Positions 31,530-38,801 of a stretch of 38,987 bases of DNA are shown in pieces; the first letter of the stretch is position 1; every line of letters begins with the position of its first letter. The notes beneath the pieces are model-generated. The model had not been told where the DNA came from. It made no database searches and worked only from the letters and a program-made list of their open reading frames with translations. The stretch is from Candidatus Altimarinota bacterium. Its GTDB lineage: Bacteria; Patescibacteriota; Gracilibacteria; UBA4473. The stretch lies in contig JALVIB010000017.1 in assembly GCA_027028725.1 (NCBI GenBank), positions 1-38,987 of the forward strand, given 5' to 3'. A program made the translations under genes and the position numbers.

Positions 31530-33446
31530 TTACTTATCTTCATCCGCATTTACTTCTTCAAATTCGGCTTCTTTGATTTCTTCTTCACCAGAATCTTCGG
31601 CTTTTTTCTCTCCTTCGGCAGCTTTTGGATCAGCACCTAGTTCGTGCATTTTTTGCCCAAGTGCCATGAGTTCTTTTTCCAAAGCTTCTTTTTCTGCTTT
31701 CAAATCTTCTTTGGAAGCATCTTCTTTTTTCAAAATTTCGCGGGATTTTTCTAAGCGATCTTCTACCGCTTTAATCAAATCTTTTAGCCCATCTTTTTTC
31801 AAATCAGTGGCTTCTTTGGCAGTTTTTTCTGCTTGATAAATTAACGAATCAAGATGGTTTTGCGCTTCCACTTTTTCTTTGCGTTCTTTGTCTTTTTCCG
31901 CGTTTTCTTCGGCTTCTTTTTGCATTCGTTCAATTTCTTCTTCACTCAATCCACTTGATCCTTCAATGCGAATATCTTGAACTTTTCCGGTCGCTTTATC
32001 TTTGGCGGTCACTTTCAGAATTCCGTTGGCATCAATATCAAAAGTCACTTCAATTTGCGGAACTCCACGCGGAGCTGGAGCAATTCCGTCCAAAATAAAT
32101 TGCCCGAGAGATTTATTATCAGCCGCCATTTCGCGTTCTCCTTGAAGAACATGGATTTGCACGCTTGGCTGATTATCCGCATAAGTTGAGAAAACTTGTG
32201 ATTTAGTAGTCGGGATTGTTGTGTTTCGCTCAATCATTGGTGTCCGAATTCCTCCAGCAGTTTCAATTCCTAAAGTTAGCGGAGTCACATCTAGAAGTAG
32301 CACATCTTGGACATCTCCTTGCAAAACTCCTCCTTGAATTGCCGCTCCGAGCGCCACAACTTCGTCAGGGTTTTGGGAAGTATTCACTTTTTTCCCGAAA
32401 AATTCTTCAACCATTTTTTGCACCAACGGCATTCGAGTCATTCCTCCCACCATAATAATCTCATTTACATCAGATTTTTTAAGCCCAGCATCTTTCAAAA
32501 CTTTTTCACAAGGTTTCAAAGACTTCTTCACCAAATCAGTTGCCAGAGTTTCAAATTTTGCCCGCGAAATTTTTTCGTGTAAATGGATTGGCGCTCCATC
32601 TTTAACGGTCAAATACATCAAGTTCACTTCATACTCCATAGTTGAAGACAATTCTTTTTTAGCTTTTTCAGCTTCTTCTTTAATTCGCTGCATCGCCATC
32701 GGATCTTTGCGCACATCAACACCATTTTCCTTATTAAATTTCTCAACTAGGTAATCGATAATGACATTATCAAAGTCATCTCCACCCAAGTGAGTGTCTC
32801 CATTTGTCGCCAAAACTTCAAAAGTTCCGTCGTGGATTTCGAGCGCGGAAACATCAAATGTTCCTCCACCAAGATCATAAACAATAACTTTTTCTTCTTT
32901 ACCTTTTTTATCAATTCCGTAAGCCAGAGCCGCCGCAGTTGGCTCGTTGATAATTCTTTCAACTTCTAATCCCGCGATTTTTCCCGCATCACGAGTAGCT
33001 TTTCGTTGATCATCATTAAAATAAGCCGGCACAGTGATTACAGCTTTGGTCACTTTTTCACCAAGGTATTTTTCAGCATCAGCTTTGAGTTTCCCCAAAA
33101 CTTTCGCGGAAATTTCCGCTGGTTTAACCGGTTTTCCGTCGAAAACAATTTCAACGGAATCATTTTTTCCTTTTTTGAACTCAAACGGAACATTGTCCAT
33201 TTCTTTTTTTACTTCGTTCCATTTTCGTCCGATAAATCTTTTCGCGGAAAAAATAGTGTTTTTCGGATTAGTCAGAGCTTGGCGTTTAGCCGGAGTCCCG
33301 ACAAGTATTTGGTCGCCTTTTTTGGCAACAATTGAAGGAGTGGTTCGTCCGCCTTCCGCATTTGGGATAACGACGGCTTTTCCTCCTTCCATAACGGCCA
33401 CACAAGAATTTGTGGTACCGAGATCAATTCCAATTATTTTTGTCAT
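31530..33446 (-). CDS. dnaK: Molecular chaperone DnaK (Hsp70)
   Basis: ATP-driven Hsp70 chaperone of 638 aa. The nucleotide-binding domain begins with IIGIDLGTTNSCVAVMEGG; the phosphate-2 loop YDLGGGTFDVSALEI, adenosine loop IIMVGGMTRMPLVQKMV, the interdomain linker DVLLLDVTPLTLGIET and the substrate domain (QVFSTYADNQPSVQIHVLQGERE) are all in order. The helical lid ends with an acidic tail (EEEIKEAEFEEVNADEDK) of the bacterial type, though without the usual EEV end. The gene has very few CGCGGG motifs (one read SREI in the lid), the fewest per kb of the long genes. No grpE or dnaJ is nearby. It lies downstream of a consensus promoter with two CIRCE sites; the leader is about 200 nt. Confidence 0.98.
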   Translation of the reverse strand: MTKIIGIDLGTTNSCVAVMEGGKAVVIPNAEGGRTTPSIVAKKGDQILVGTPAKRQALTNPKNTIFSAKRFIGRKWNEVKKEMDNVPFEFKKGKNDSVEIVFDGKPVKPAEISAKVLGKLKADAEKYLGEKVTKAVITVPAYFNDDQRKATRDAGKIAGLEVERIINEPTAAALAYGIDKKGKEEKVIVYDLGGGTFDVSALEIHDGTFEVLATNGDTHLGGDDFDNVIIDYLVEKFNKENGVDVRKDPMAMQRIKEEAEKAKKELSSTMEYEVNLMYLTVKDGAPIHLHEKISRAKFETLATDLVKKSLKPCEKVLKDAGLKKSDVNEIIMVGGMTRMPLVQKMVEEFFGKKVNTSQNPDEVVALGAAIQGGVLQGDVQDVLLLDVTPLTLGIETAGGIRTPMIERNTTIPTTKSQVFSTYADNQPSVQIHVLQGEREMAADNKSLGQFILDGIAPAPRGVPQIEVTFDIDANGILKVTAKDKATGKVQDIRIEGSSGLSEEEIERMQKEAEENAEKDKERKEKVEAQNHLDSLIYQAEKTAKEATDLKKDGLKDLIKAVEDRLEKSREILKKEDASKEDLKAEKEALEKELMALGQKMHELGADPKAAEGEKKAEDSGEEEIKEAEFEEVNADEDK

Positions 33447-33650
33447 ATTATAAAGGGTTAGTAATTAAGTAGTTGAAGAGCTAAAAAGATAAAGAGATTA
33501 AAAGCTTTTTTTTTCGCGGGGTTTATTATAGTATCACAGTTCTACGAGCTTCATTAATTCCCTTTTGCCAAATCTTTAATTTCTTAATGTTCATTAGCTT
33601 TTAGACTTTTTAGCTTTTTATCTTTTAGGCTGGTTTTTTCAAAACCTAGC
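33447..33650 (-). promoter_or_regulatory. Long 5' untranslated region of dnaK
   Basis: About 200 nt between the predicted transcript start near 33650 and the ATG. It contains related CTAAAAAGATAAA tracts on opposite strands (33480-33505 and about 33600-33630) that can pair into a long A/T stem, plus a TTTTCGCGGGG variant motif. A temperature-responsive leader is possible but unproven. Confidence 0.4.
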
Positions 33651-33672
33651 ACTCAGATTATACAACTGCTAA
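33646..33672 (-). promoter_or_regulatory. CIRCE operator 1, overlapping the dnaK -10 box
   Basis: CTAGCACTC-N9-AACTGCTAA compared with the CIRCE consensus TTAGCACTC-N9-GAGTGCTAA; three mismatches over 18 arm bases. It overlaps the TATAAT (33662-33657) of the promoter, so HrcA binding would block transcription. Confidence 0.8.
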
Positions 33673-33685
33673 AAGTGGATGTCAA
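33657..33685 (-). promoter_or_regulatory. Consensus sigma70 promoter of dnaK
   Basis: On the minus strand, TTGACA (33685-33680), exactly 17 bp, TATAAT (33662-33657), a perfect consensus promoter. Confidence 0.9.
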
Positions 33686-33692
33686 AAGTTTT

Positions 33693-33719
33693 TTAGCAGA
33701 CTTTTTGGTGGAGTGCTAA
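33693..33719 (-). promoter_or_regulatory. CIRCE operator 2, upstream of the -35 box
   Basis: TTAGCAGAC-N9-GAGTGCTAA; the right half is perfect and the left has two mismatches. Centre-to-centre distance to operator 1 is 47 bp. No hrcA gene is in the window. Confidence 0.8.
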
Positions 33720-33769
33720 AATCCCGCGAAATTTTTCTTATCCCGCCAAAATCCCTAAACTAAACCTGA

Positions 33770-34174
33770 ATGAAAAAGTTTAACAAGGTTTTTGTGGCGG
33801 GGACTTTTGACTTCCTGCATATTGGGCATCAGTATTTGTTGTGGACTGCGGCAAATTCCGCGGAAAAATTAGTGGTGATTGTGGCACGGGATGAAAATGT
33901 TCTGAAAATTAAAGGAAAACGACCGCATTTTTCGGGAAAAGAGCGAATGGACAGAATTTCGCGGGAATTTCTGCCAAATGCGGAAATCAAACTTGGTGGA
34001 AAAAGTTTAGACGAGTTTTTCCAAACTCTCAAAAACGAAAAACCGGACGCGATTTTTCTTGGTTATGATCAGCGATTGCAATTCCCCGCGAAATTATTAG
34101 AAGATTTAGGAATCGAGATTGTGCGCGTGGAGGCATTTCATCCGAAGTTTTTTAAGAGTTCCTATTTTAAATAA
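33770..34174 (+). CDS. Cytidylyl/adenylyltransferase-family protein (TagD/RibL-like)
   Basis: A 134-aa nucleotidyltransferase of the HxGH superfamily, transferring CMP or AMP to a phosphorylated or alcohol substrate. VFVAGTFDFLHIGHQYLLWTAA contains the HIGH motif in the first loop; VVIVARDENVLKIKGKRP follows with the usual ISRD-like ERMDRI segment, and DAIFLGYDQRLQ stands for the DxxxxGxDxR region. The size and the GTFDxxHxGHxxLL start match the TagD/RibL/archaeal FMN adenylyltransferase branch; the substrate is not determined. A TAAACT box 33756-33761 lies 8 nt before the ATG. CGCGGG motifs inside are read as ISREFL and FPAKLL. Upstream is the dnaK control region on the opposite strand. Confidence 0.75.
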   Translation: MKKFNKVFVAGTFDFLHIGHQYLLWTAANSAEKLVVIVARDENVLKIKGKRPHFSGKERMDRISREFLPNAEIKLGGKSLDEFFQTLKNEKPDAIFLGYDQRLQFPAKLLEDLGIEIVRVEAFHPKFFKSSYFK

Positions 34175-34178
34175 CAGA

Positions 34179-34299
34179 CAAATCCCCCTCGCCCCCTTTA
34201 TCAAGAGGGAATAGATGGGAATTAGTGGGATTTGCGAGATTTTGAAATTTATCGTAAGGAAGTCCCTCTTGATAAAGAGGGATTTAGGGAGATTTGTTT
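34179..34299. repeat. Two opposed copies of the AATCCCCCT/AGGGGATT unit
   Basis: AAATCCCCCTCG...TTTATCAAGAGGGAA at about 34179-34213 and AAGTCCCTCTTGATAAAGAGGGATTTAGGGA at 34258-34289 lie within 120 bp and are partly complementary. No gene between them. Confidence 0.7.
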
Positions 34300-34336
34300 T
34301 TTAAATAATTTCCCTATAATGAAACGGAAAACAAAA

Positions 34337-35179
34337 ATGGAAAAAACAAAAAAACTAATTTCGCGAAGTTTTAGCGAGGGATTGACCCAGCTTTGGCGAA
34401 ACAAATTCCTATCAGTGATGACGATTGGACTGGGAGCTTTGATTTTGATTTTGTTAAATTTAGTTTTTTCGGTGCAATATTTCGCGGAAAAATCTCTGCA
34501 AGATATTGAGTCGCGGGCAGATTTTTCCATAGCTCTGCGTGAGAATTTCGATGGATTTGAATTAGAAGCACTGCAAAACGATTTAAGTAAATTTGATGTA
34601 GAAACGAAAGTTCTGGAAGCGCACCAATTCAATGATTTCCCGCTTCCGCCTCGGTTGTACTTAAAATTTCGCGACATTTCACAGGTGTCTGACATTTTGG
34701 AAACTATCAAAAATCCGCGATATGTAGACATTATCGCGGCGTGGGATACGGACGGCGAGCGGGATTTTGTGAATGTGATTTCCAAACTGCTTTCCCTGCG
34801 AAAAAATGTTGAGCGTGCCGCGCAAATTCTCATTATTCTCTTTATCATCGGGGGAGTTTTGCTGGTTATTAATACTTTTCGTTTGGTGATTTTTTCGCGG
34901 AAAAATGAGATTTTTATTGCGCGTTTGGTCGGAGCTGATCCGGAATTTATTATGGGACCATTTGTTTTTGAGGGCGCTTTTCTCGGTTTTCTCGCGAGTA
35001 TTTTGTCGATTGTAATTTTTGTGTTTTTGCTCCGCGAAGTGACAATTTTTCCAGGAGCGGCGATTTTTCTCCATCTCTGGAATAATATTTTTATGTGGGA
35101 AGTTTTAGCAGCAATTATTGTTGGAATGTTTGGAGCGTGGCTAGCTGTACGGAAATATCTTTTTGGGAAATTGCAGTAG
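34337..35179 (+). CDS. ftsX: Cell-division ABC-transporter-like protein FtsX
   Basis: FtsX couples the ATPase FtsE to peptidoglycan hydrolases at the division site. The 280-aa protein has the N-terminal cytoplasmic SFSEGLTQLWRNKFLSVMTIGLGALILILLNLVF with the first membrane helix, an extracellular domain of about 100 residues (SRADFSIALRENFDG ... IIAAWDTDGERDFVNVIS), and three C-terminal helices ending in the FtsX signature with FRLVIFSRKNEIFIARLVGAD and EGAFLGFLASILSI. The ATG at 34337 is preferred over 34319 because a TATAAT box covers 34315-34320. No ftsE gene is adjacent, although ftsE normally precedes ftsX. The gene upstream encodes a nucleotidyltransferase. Confidence 0.92.
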   Translation: MEKTKKLISRSFSEGLTQLWRNKFLSVMTIGLGALILILLNLVFSVQYFAEKSLQDIESRADFSIALRENFDGFELEALQNDLSKFDVETKVLEAHQFNDFPLPPRLYLKFRDISQVSDILETIKNPRYVDIIAAWDTDGERDFVNVISKLLSLRKNVERAAQILIILFIIGGVLLVINTFRLVIFSRKNEIFIARLVGADPEFIMGPFVFEGAFLGFLASILSIVIFVFLLREVTIFPGAAIFLHLWNNIFMWEVLAAIIVGMFGAWLAVRKYLFGKLQ

Positions 35180-35337
35180 AAAAGAAAAATCCCCCTTTAT
35201 TTTTTATCTCAACTTTTGTCCCCCTTTCTCAAGGGGGAAAACTAAGGAATTATTTTATTTTTCCGCGAAATTTTCAGGACAGGTCGCGACCTGTCCCTAC
35301 GGTTGTTATCTTTTGGTAAATTTTTAAACTACACTTG
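35180..35337 (+). promoter_or_regulatory. Repeats and recO promoter
   Basis: An AATCCCCCTTTA...AAGGGGGA repeat (35189-35240), a GACAGGTCGCGACCTGTC perfect palindrome (35278-35295, GTAGGG/CCCTAC hairpin family), then TTGTTA (35303-35308), 16 bp, TAAACT (35325-35330) ending 7 nt before the ATG. Confidence 0.6.
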
Positions 35338-36015
35338 ATGGGCGAAAAAAAAACTCTGGCACTTCTGTTGAAAAAAACTTTACTACCAAATGATGATGCG
35401 GTTTTGGAGTTTTTGACAATGGAAATGGGGAAAATCACGGTCTTTGCCAAAAAATTCGCGAAATCTAAAAAACGCAACGAAATCGATTTTTTCCGAGTAA
35501 TTGAGCTGGGAATTTTTCAGGGACGAAACTCAAAATCCCTGAAACAAGCGCAAACTTTTTCCCTATTCCATAATTTTTCGCGGGATTTTTGGTCAACGCA
35601 AATTGGTTTTGAGTGGCTGGAATTTATTCGGCAAATCGTCCCCGAAGAAGAAATTGACCATAAGCTATTTAAGAAAATTATTGACCTGTTTACACATTAT
35701 TCCGCGGATTATAAAGACCAGTGGAACGCTTATTTTCAGGTGCAGTTGCTAGATTTCGCGGGATTTTGGCCGAAGTTTGACCGTGTCCGAAGTGATATTT
35801 ATTTTGATCCATTGACCAAGAAAATTTCGCCACCGCCTTGCGGGGCACAGCGAGATTTTGTTTCTGAAGCTATCGCCATTACTAATTTAGAAAGACAAAC
35901 TTTGGAATTTTTGCGGCGAGCTGATTTAGCTGAATTTTCCGTAAAAATAGAGAAAATCCCGCGAAATTTTGCGAAAATTTTTGAAGTCCTCTCTGCAGTG
36001 CAAAGTTTTAAATAA
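35338..36015 (+). CDS. recO: DNA repair protein RecO-like
   Basis: RecO loads RecA onto SSB-coated DNA together with RecR. The 225-aa protein has the N-terminal OB-fold segment LALLLKKTLLPNDDAVLEFLTMEMGKITVFAKKFAKSKKRNE (VLxxxxYGExDxLLTLFTxxxGKxxxxAKGxRxxxSR in the family) and a helical C-terminal domain (LQLLDFAGFWPKFDRV for LxLLGYxPxLDxC). The usual zinc-binding cysteines are missing. Residues about 163-173 (SPPPCGAQRD) come from the CCACCGCCTTGCGGGGCACAG repeat. The ATG (35338) is preferred over the TTG just before it because of the promoter. Confidence 0.82.
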   Translation: MGEKKTLALLLKKTLLPNDDAVLEFLTMEMGKITVFAKKFAKSKKRNEIDFFRVIELGIFQGRNSKSLKQAQTFSLFHNFSRDFWSTQIGFEWLEFIRQIVPEEEIDHKLFKKIIDLFTHYSADYKDQWNAYFQVQLLDFAGFWPKFDRVRSDIYFDPLTKKISPPPCGAQRDFVSEAIAITNLERQTLEFLRRADLAEFSVKIEKIPRNFAKIFEVLSAVQSFK

Positions 36016-36095
36016 AATAAATAAAGAGTCCGCGCAATAGAAAATCGTTGACCTTTTTCTATTAAAAATGAAAAATTAGTATACAAAACTTATTC

Positions 36096-36641
36096 ATGAT
36101 GAAAAAAATTGTTCTCGTTCTCGGATTAATGGTTTCCTCAATTTTCGCGGGAAATTATTTTGTAAATGCTCAATCGGCAAATTACAATGTCAGATGGAAT
36201 GCTGTAAATATTTCCAAAGATAATGTAGATGCGGTTGCGAATGGAGTTCGTCCCGGTGATGTCGTGCGTTACGAAGTTATTTTGAGTGGCGGAGATGGTC
36301 CAGGGACTTATAATCCACGAGTTGATTTAGCGGATGTTTTAAACAAAGCCGAAATGGTTAATATGGGTGGGGGAAGTTTGGAAGGAACAGATTTAGTTTT
36401 CCCGCAAAAATTATGTGCTGGTTGTGAAGAACAAGTTTTTTCTTTCTTCGTTCGTGCCAAAGATGTTTGTGGACAAGCTACAAATATGACGGCTTCAATT
36501 AACAATGTTAAAGTAGTTGTGCCTTTTGATTGTGATTTAACACAAAGTGGTCCAAGTCTTTTATTATCTTTGTCAGTTGGTCTAATTCTAGTAATTATGG
36601 TCTACTTCATCATTTCTCTGAGAAGAGAGGAAATTAAATAA
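36096..36641 (+). CDS. Exported single-domain protein with C-terminal membrane anchor
   Basis: A 181-aa protein. Signal peptide (KKIVLVLGLMVSSIFAG ... NAQS, about 1-27); its hydrophobic core ends in a CGCGGG motif read FAGN. A beta-rich domain of about 110 residues follows (VRPGDVVRYEVILSGGDGPG, with VRYEV-like strands as in DUF11-type conserved repeats) with cysteine pairs (CAGCEE, CGQ, CD), and a C-terminal membrane helix (SLLLSLSVGLILVIMVYFIISL) with a basic tail. The layout (signal, beta domain, membrane anchor) is that of a small cell-surface protein. A TATACA box lies 10 nt upstream. Two adjacent ATG codons (36096, 36099) are possible starts. A terminator follows. Confidence 0.7.
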   Translation: MMKKIVLVLGLMVSSIFAGNYFVNAQSANYNVRWNAVNISKDNVDAVANGVRPGDVVRYEVILSGGDGPGTYNPRVDLADVLNKAEMVNMGGGSLEGTDLVFPQKLCAGCEEQVFSFFVRAKDVCGQATNMTASINNVKVVVPFDCDLTQSGPSLLLSLSVGLILVIMVYFIISLRREEIK

Positions 36642-36671
36642 GTAAAACAAAAACAAATACAAAATATAAAG

Positions 36672-36695
36672 AAAAAACCGCCTCGGCGGTTTTTT
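36672..36695 (+). terminator. Rho-independent terminator
   Basis: AAAAAACCGC-CTCG-GCGGTTTTTT directly after the exported-protein gene. Confidence 0.9.
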
Positions 36696-36851
36696 CTTTT
36701 GGCTCCCTCTTTTTTCAAAGAGGGCGGGGGGTGATTTTCTTTTAAAAAAATCCTCCTAAATCCTCCTTTCAAAAAAAGGAGGACTTATTTGAAAAATCCC
36801 GCGAAATTTTCTCGTAAACTTGTAAACTCGTTAACTCGCGAACTATTCGCA
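36696..36851. repeat. Intergenic repeats between terminator and tRNA-Arg
   Basis: Contains a CTCCCTCTTTTTTCAAAGAGGG unit (about 36703-36724), an AATCCTCCT...AGGAGGA unit (36750-36783) and a CGCGGG motif (36797). Confidence 0.7.
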
Positions 36852-36925
36852 TGGTGTTCCCACTCAGGATCGAACTGAGGTCTACTCCTTAGGAGGGAGT
36901 CGTTTTTCCACTAAACTATGGGAAC
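36852..36925 (-). tRNA. tRNA-Arg (anticodon CCU)
   Basis: On the minus strand: acceptor GTTCCCA (36925-36919) pairs with TGGGAAC (36862-36856), discriminator A, encoded CCA (36854-36852). The anticodon stem ACTCC/GGAGT encloses CTCCTAA, anticodon CCT, reading AGG. The T-arm GTTCGATCC is intact. 74 nt. Confidence 0.96.
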
Positions 36926-37140
36926 TTTGGAACCCCTTTATCCCCTTATCAGGGGAAAATTTTAGATCCTCGCCTACGTGGGGATAAATTCCACTAACAG
37001 CTCGTTCCTCGCTGGGTGTCATTTAATTTCGCGGGATTTTGATTTCCCGCCGACAAGAAGGGATTAGTTTTTTGAGATTTGTAAAAAATCGCTAGAATTT
37101 TACACGATAAATCGTCAAAGGCGAGTAATTTTTCAGCAAA
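36926..37140. other. Intergenic region upstream of miaA
   Basis: Contains a CCCCTTTATCCCCTTATCAGGGG unit (36933-36956), the covarying-hairpin repeat (36979-37036, ending in a CGCGGG motif) and an AT-rich stretch. CGATAAATCG (37105-37114) is a palindrome. The miaA promoter is not clear. Confidence 0.5.
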
Positions 37141-37947
37141 ATGTTAGCGAAACCACTTGAAGTTAGTGCCAAAAACTTACATTCACCAGCCGAAATGCTG
37201 GAAAAAACCCGCGAATTTTTGCAAAAAAATCCGCAGGGGATTATTGAAATTCTGGGCCCAACCGCTTCCGGAAAAACCGGCTATTCCATTTATTTAGCCA
37301 AATGGATTGAGGAAAATTTCGCGGAAAAATGCGAAATAATCTCTGTCGATTCGCGACAAGTTTTTCGCGAGATGGATATTTCGTCTGCCAAGATTACAGA
37401 GGAAGAAATGCAGGGAATTCCGCACCATGGACTTGATTTAATCAATCCGGATGAAGATTTCAGTGTGGCGGATTTTCAGAAATACGCTTTTGAAAAAATC
37501 GCGGAAATTCAAGCTCGCGGAAATCGCGTGATTTTATGCGGGGGAACGATGTTGTGGCTGGATGCGATTAGTGAGAATTATATTTTTACCGATAAAAAAG
37601 GAGTGAAATCGAATAAAAAAGGAAAACCGAAGTGGCCGGTTTTCAAAATCGGGATGTATTGGAAGCGTTCAAAGTTATACAAACGGACAGATTTGCGATC
37701 GGAATTGCTTTTTGAGCAGGGATTGATTGCAGAAACCCGCGAAATTTTACAAAAATATCCCAAGATTACCAAAAGTGCGCTAACGAGTTTCGGATATTTA
37801 GAAATTAAACAATATTTAGACGGAGAAATAACTTTAGAGCGGGCGCTAGAGCTAAACAAGCAAAAAAATCGCAAATATGCCAAACGCCAGCTGACTTGGT
37901 GGCGTGGGCGAGATGATGTGCATTGGTTAAGGGCGAAGGATTTATAA
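37141..37947 (+). CDS. miaA: tRNA dimethylallyltransferase, shortened form
   Basis: MiaA attaches dimethylallyl to N6 of A37 in tRNAs reading UNN codons. The 268-aa protein keeps the P-loop GPTASGKT, SVDSRQVFREMDISSAK (DxxQxYxxxxIGTAK), GIPHHGLDLINPDEDFSVADF (the HHLxDxxxPxExxSxxxF motif), and VILCGGTMLWLDA, then goes almost directly to IGMYWKRSKLYKRTDLRSELLFEQGLIAETREIL and TSFGYLEIKQYLDG. The helical segment of about 50 residues that lies between VGGTGLYI and the IGL strand in standard MiaA, part of the tRNA-gripping insertion, is missing. KNRKYAKRQLTWWRGRDDVHWL is the normal C-terminal motif. Common small-genome economy or an altered tRNA contact are both possible. Confidence 0.9.
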   Translation: MLAKPLEVSAKNLHSPAEMLEKTREFLQKNPQGIIEILGPTASGKTGYSIYLAKWIEENFAEKCEIISVDSRQVFREMDISSAKITEEEMQGIPHHGLDLINPDEDFSVADFQKYAFEKIAEIQARGNRVILCGGTMLWLDAISENYIFTDKKGVKSNKKGKPKWPVFKIGMYWKRSKLYKRTDLRSELLFEQGLIAETREILQKYPKITKSALTSFGYLEIKQYLDGEITLERALELNKQKNRKYAKRQLTWWRGRDDVHWLRAKDL

Positions 37948-37962
37948 AATTTCGCGGGATTT

Positions 37963-38586
37963 TTAATTAAAATTAGGGTCAAGCGGTAGAGTTCTAAATC
38001 TTATATAATGTCCAGCTTCTGGGTATCCTGTTTCGTCTAAATCTAGAGCTAATCCATTCCAAGTAGAATTAACTCTTTGGCAATTATTGTTTTTATATAA
38101 CCGTACATAATTATGCAGTCTTCCAAAGTTTTCATATTTATAATCCCCCGGAATATTAGAAATATGATTTTTTATGGAACTGTTCCCATAAAAAACAAGA
38201 ACCTCATCTAAATATTGTTCAGCAGAGACAAGTAAAAATTTACTATTGTCATAGGCTTCACGGATAAACACATAACAATCTTTTTCGGCAGGCGGAAGAG
38301 TGATGCCTTTTTCTTTTAATTTATCTACGATGCATTTTGTAGTATTGTTTATTTCATCAGTGGTGCCAGTACAACCTTCCTGAAATTTAATATTTCCAGT
38401 TTCGAGTGATTCTAGAAGAATTATTTTTTCAACCTGTTTTAATTCGGATATTCTTTTAGTGTCGCGAGATTTCTTCTGATAACCACTAAAAGTAGTTACG
38501 GAAACCGTCGCAAGAATACCAATGATTACAATCACCACCAAGAGTTCAATTAGAGTAAATCCCGCGAAATTTCGTTTGTTTGGCAT
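37963..38586 (-). CDS. Type IV pilin/pseudopilin-like protein
   Basis: A 207-aa pilin-fold protein. The type III signal NFAG|FTLIELLVVIVIIGILATVSV has the cleavage Gly9, mature Phe and Glu at mature position 5 (Glu14), all needed for processing and assembly. A long alpha-1 helix (TFSGYQKKSRDTKRISELKQVEKII) continues to a globular domain with two cysteine pairs possible (CTGTT, CIVDK, DCYVF, NCQRV). The CGCGGG motif (38557-38572) encodes exactly the residues NFAGF at the cleavage site. The rest of the gene lacks the motif and is more AT-rich. A promoter TTGGTC-N16-TATACT lies upstream (38638-38611). It would be processed by the peptidase at 26736. No other pilus gene is in the window. Confidence 0.88.
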   Translation of the reverse strand: MPNKRNFAGFTLIELLVVIVIIGILATVSVTTFSGYQKKSRDTKRISELKQVEKIILLESLETGNIKFQEGCTGTTDEINNTTKCIVDKLKEKGITLPPAEKDCYVFIREAYDNSKFLLVSAEQYLDEVLVFYGNSSIKNHISNIPGDYKYENFGRLHNYVRLYKNNNCQRVNSTWNGLALDLDETGYPEAGHYIRFRTLPLDPNFN

Positions 38587-38700
38587 TTTGAAAGAGTTTT
38601 TTCCAGGGAAAGTATATCAGAACTAAAATCAAGACCAAAACCAAAATTATTTTTTCGCCTTTCGATAAAAACTCAAGATAAACGGGAATTTCCCTGTTCT

Positions 38701-38801
38701 GTTATTGCAAGCGATATTAAAAGTTGAATTTTAAAATAAAGCGCGGCAATCTTTTTCTAAAATAGGAAGTAGATTGCTTCGTCATTCTTCCTCGCAATGA
38801 C
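38701..38801. mobile_element. Degenerate GTCATTGCGA element
   Basis: The right end TCGCAATGAC (38792-38801) and the inner pair GCAATCT/AGATTGC (38746-38752, 38771-38777) match the element at 26585. The left end (GTTATTGCAA) is degenerate. Confidence 0.65.
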
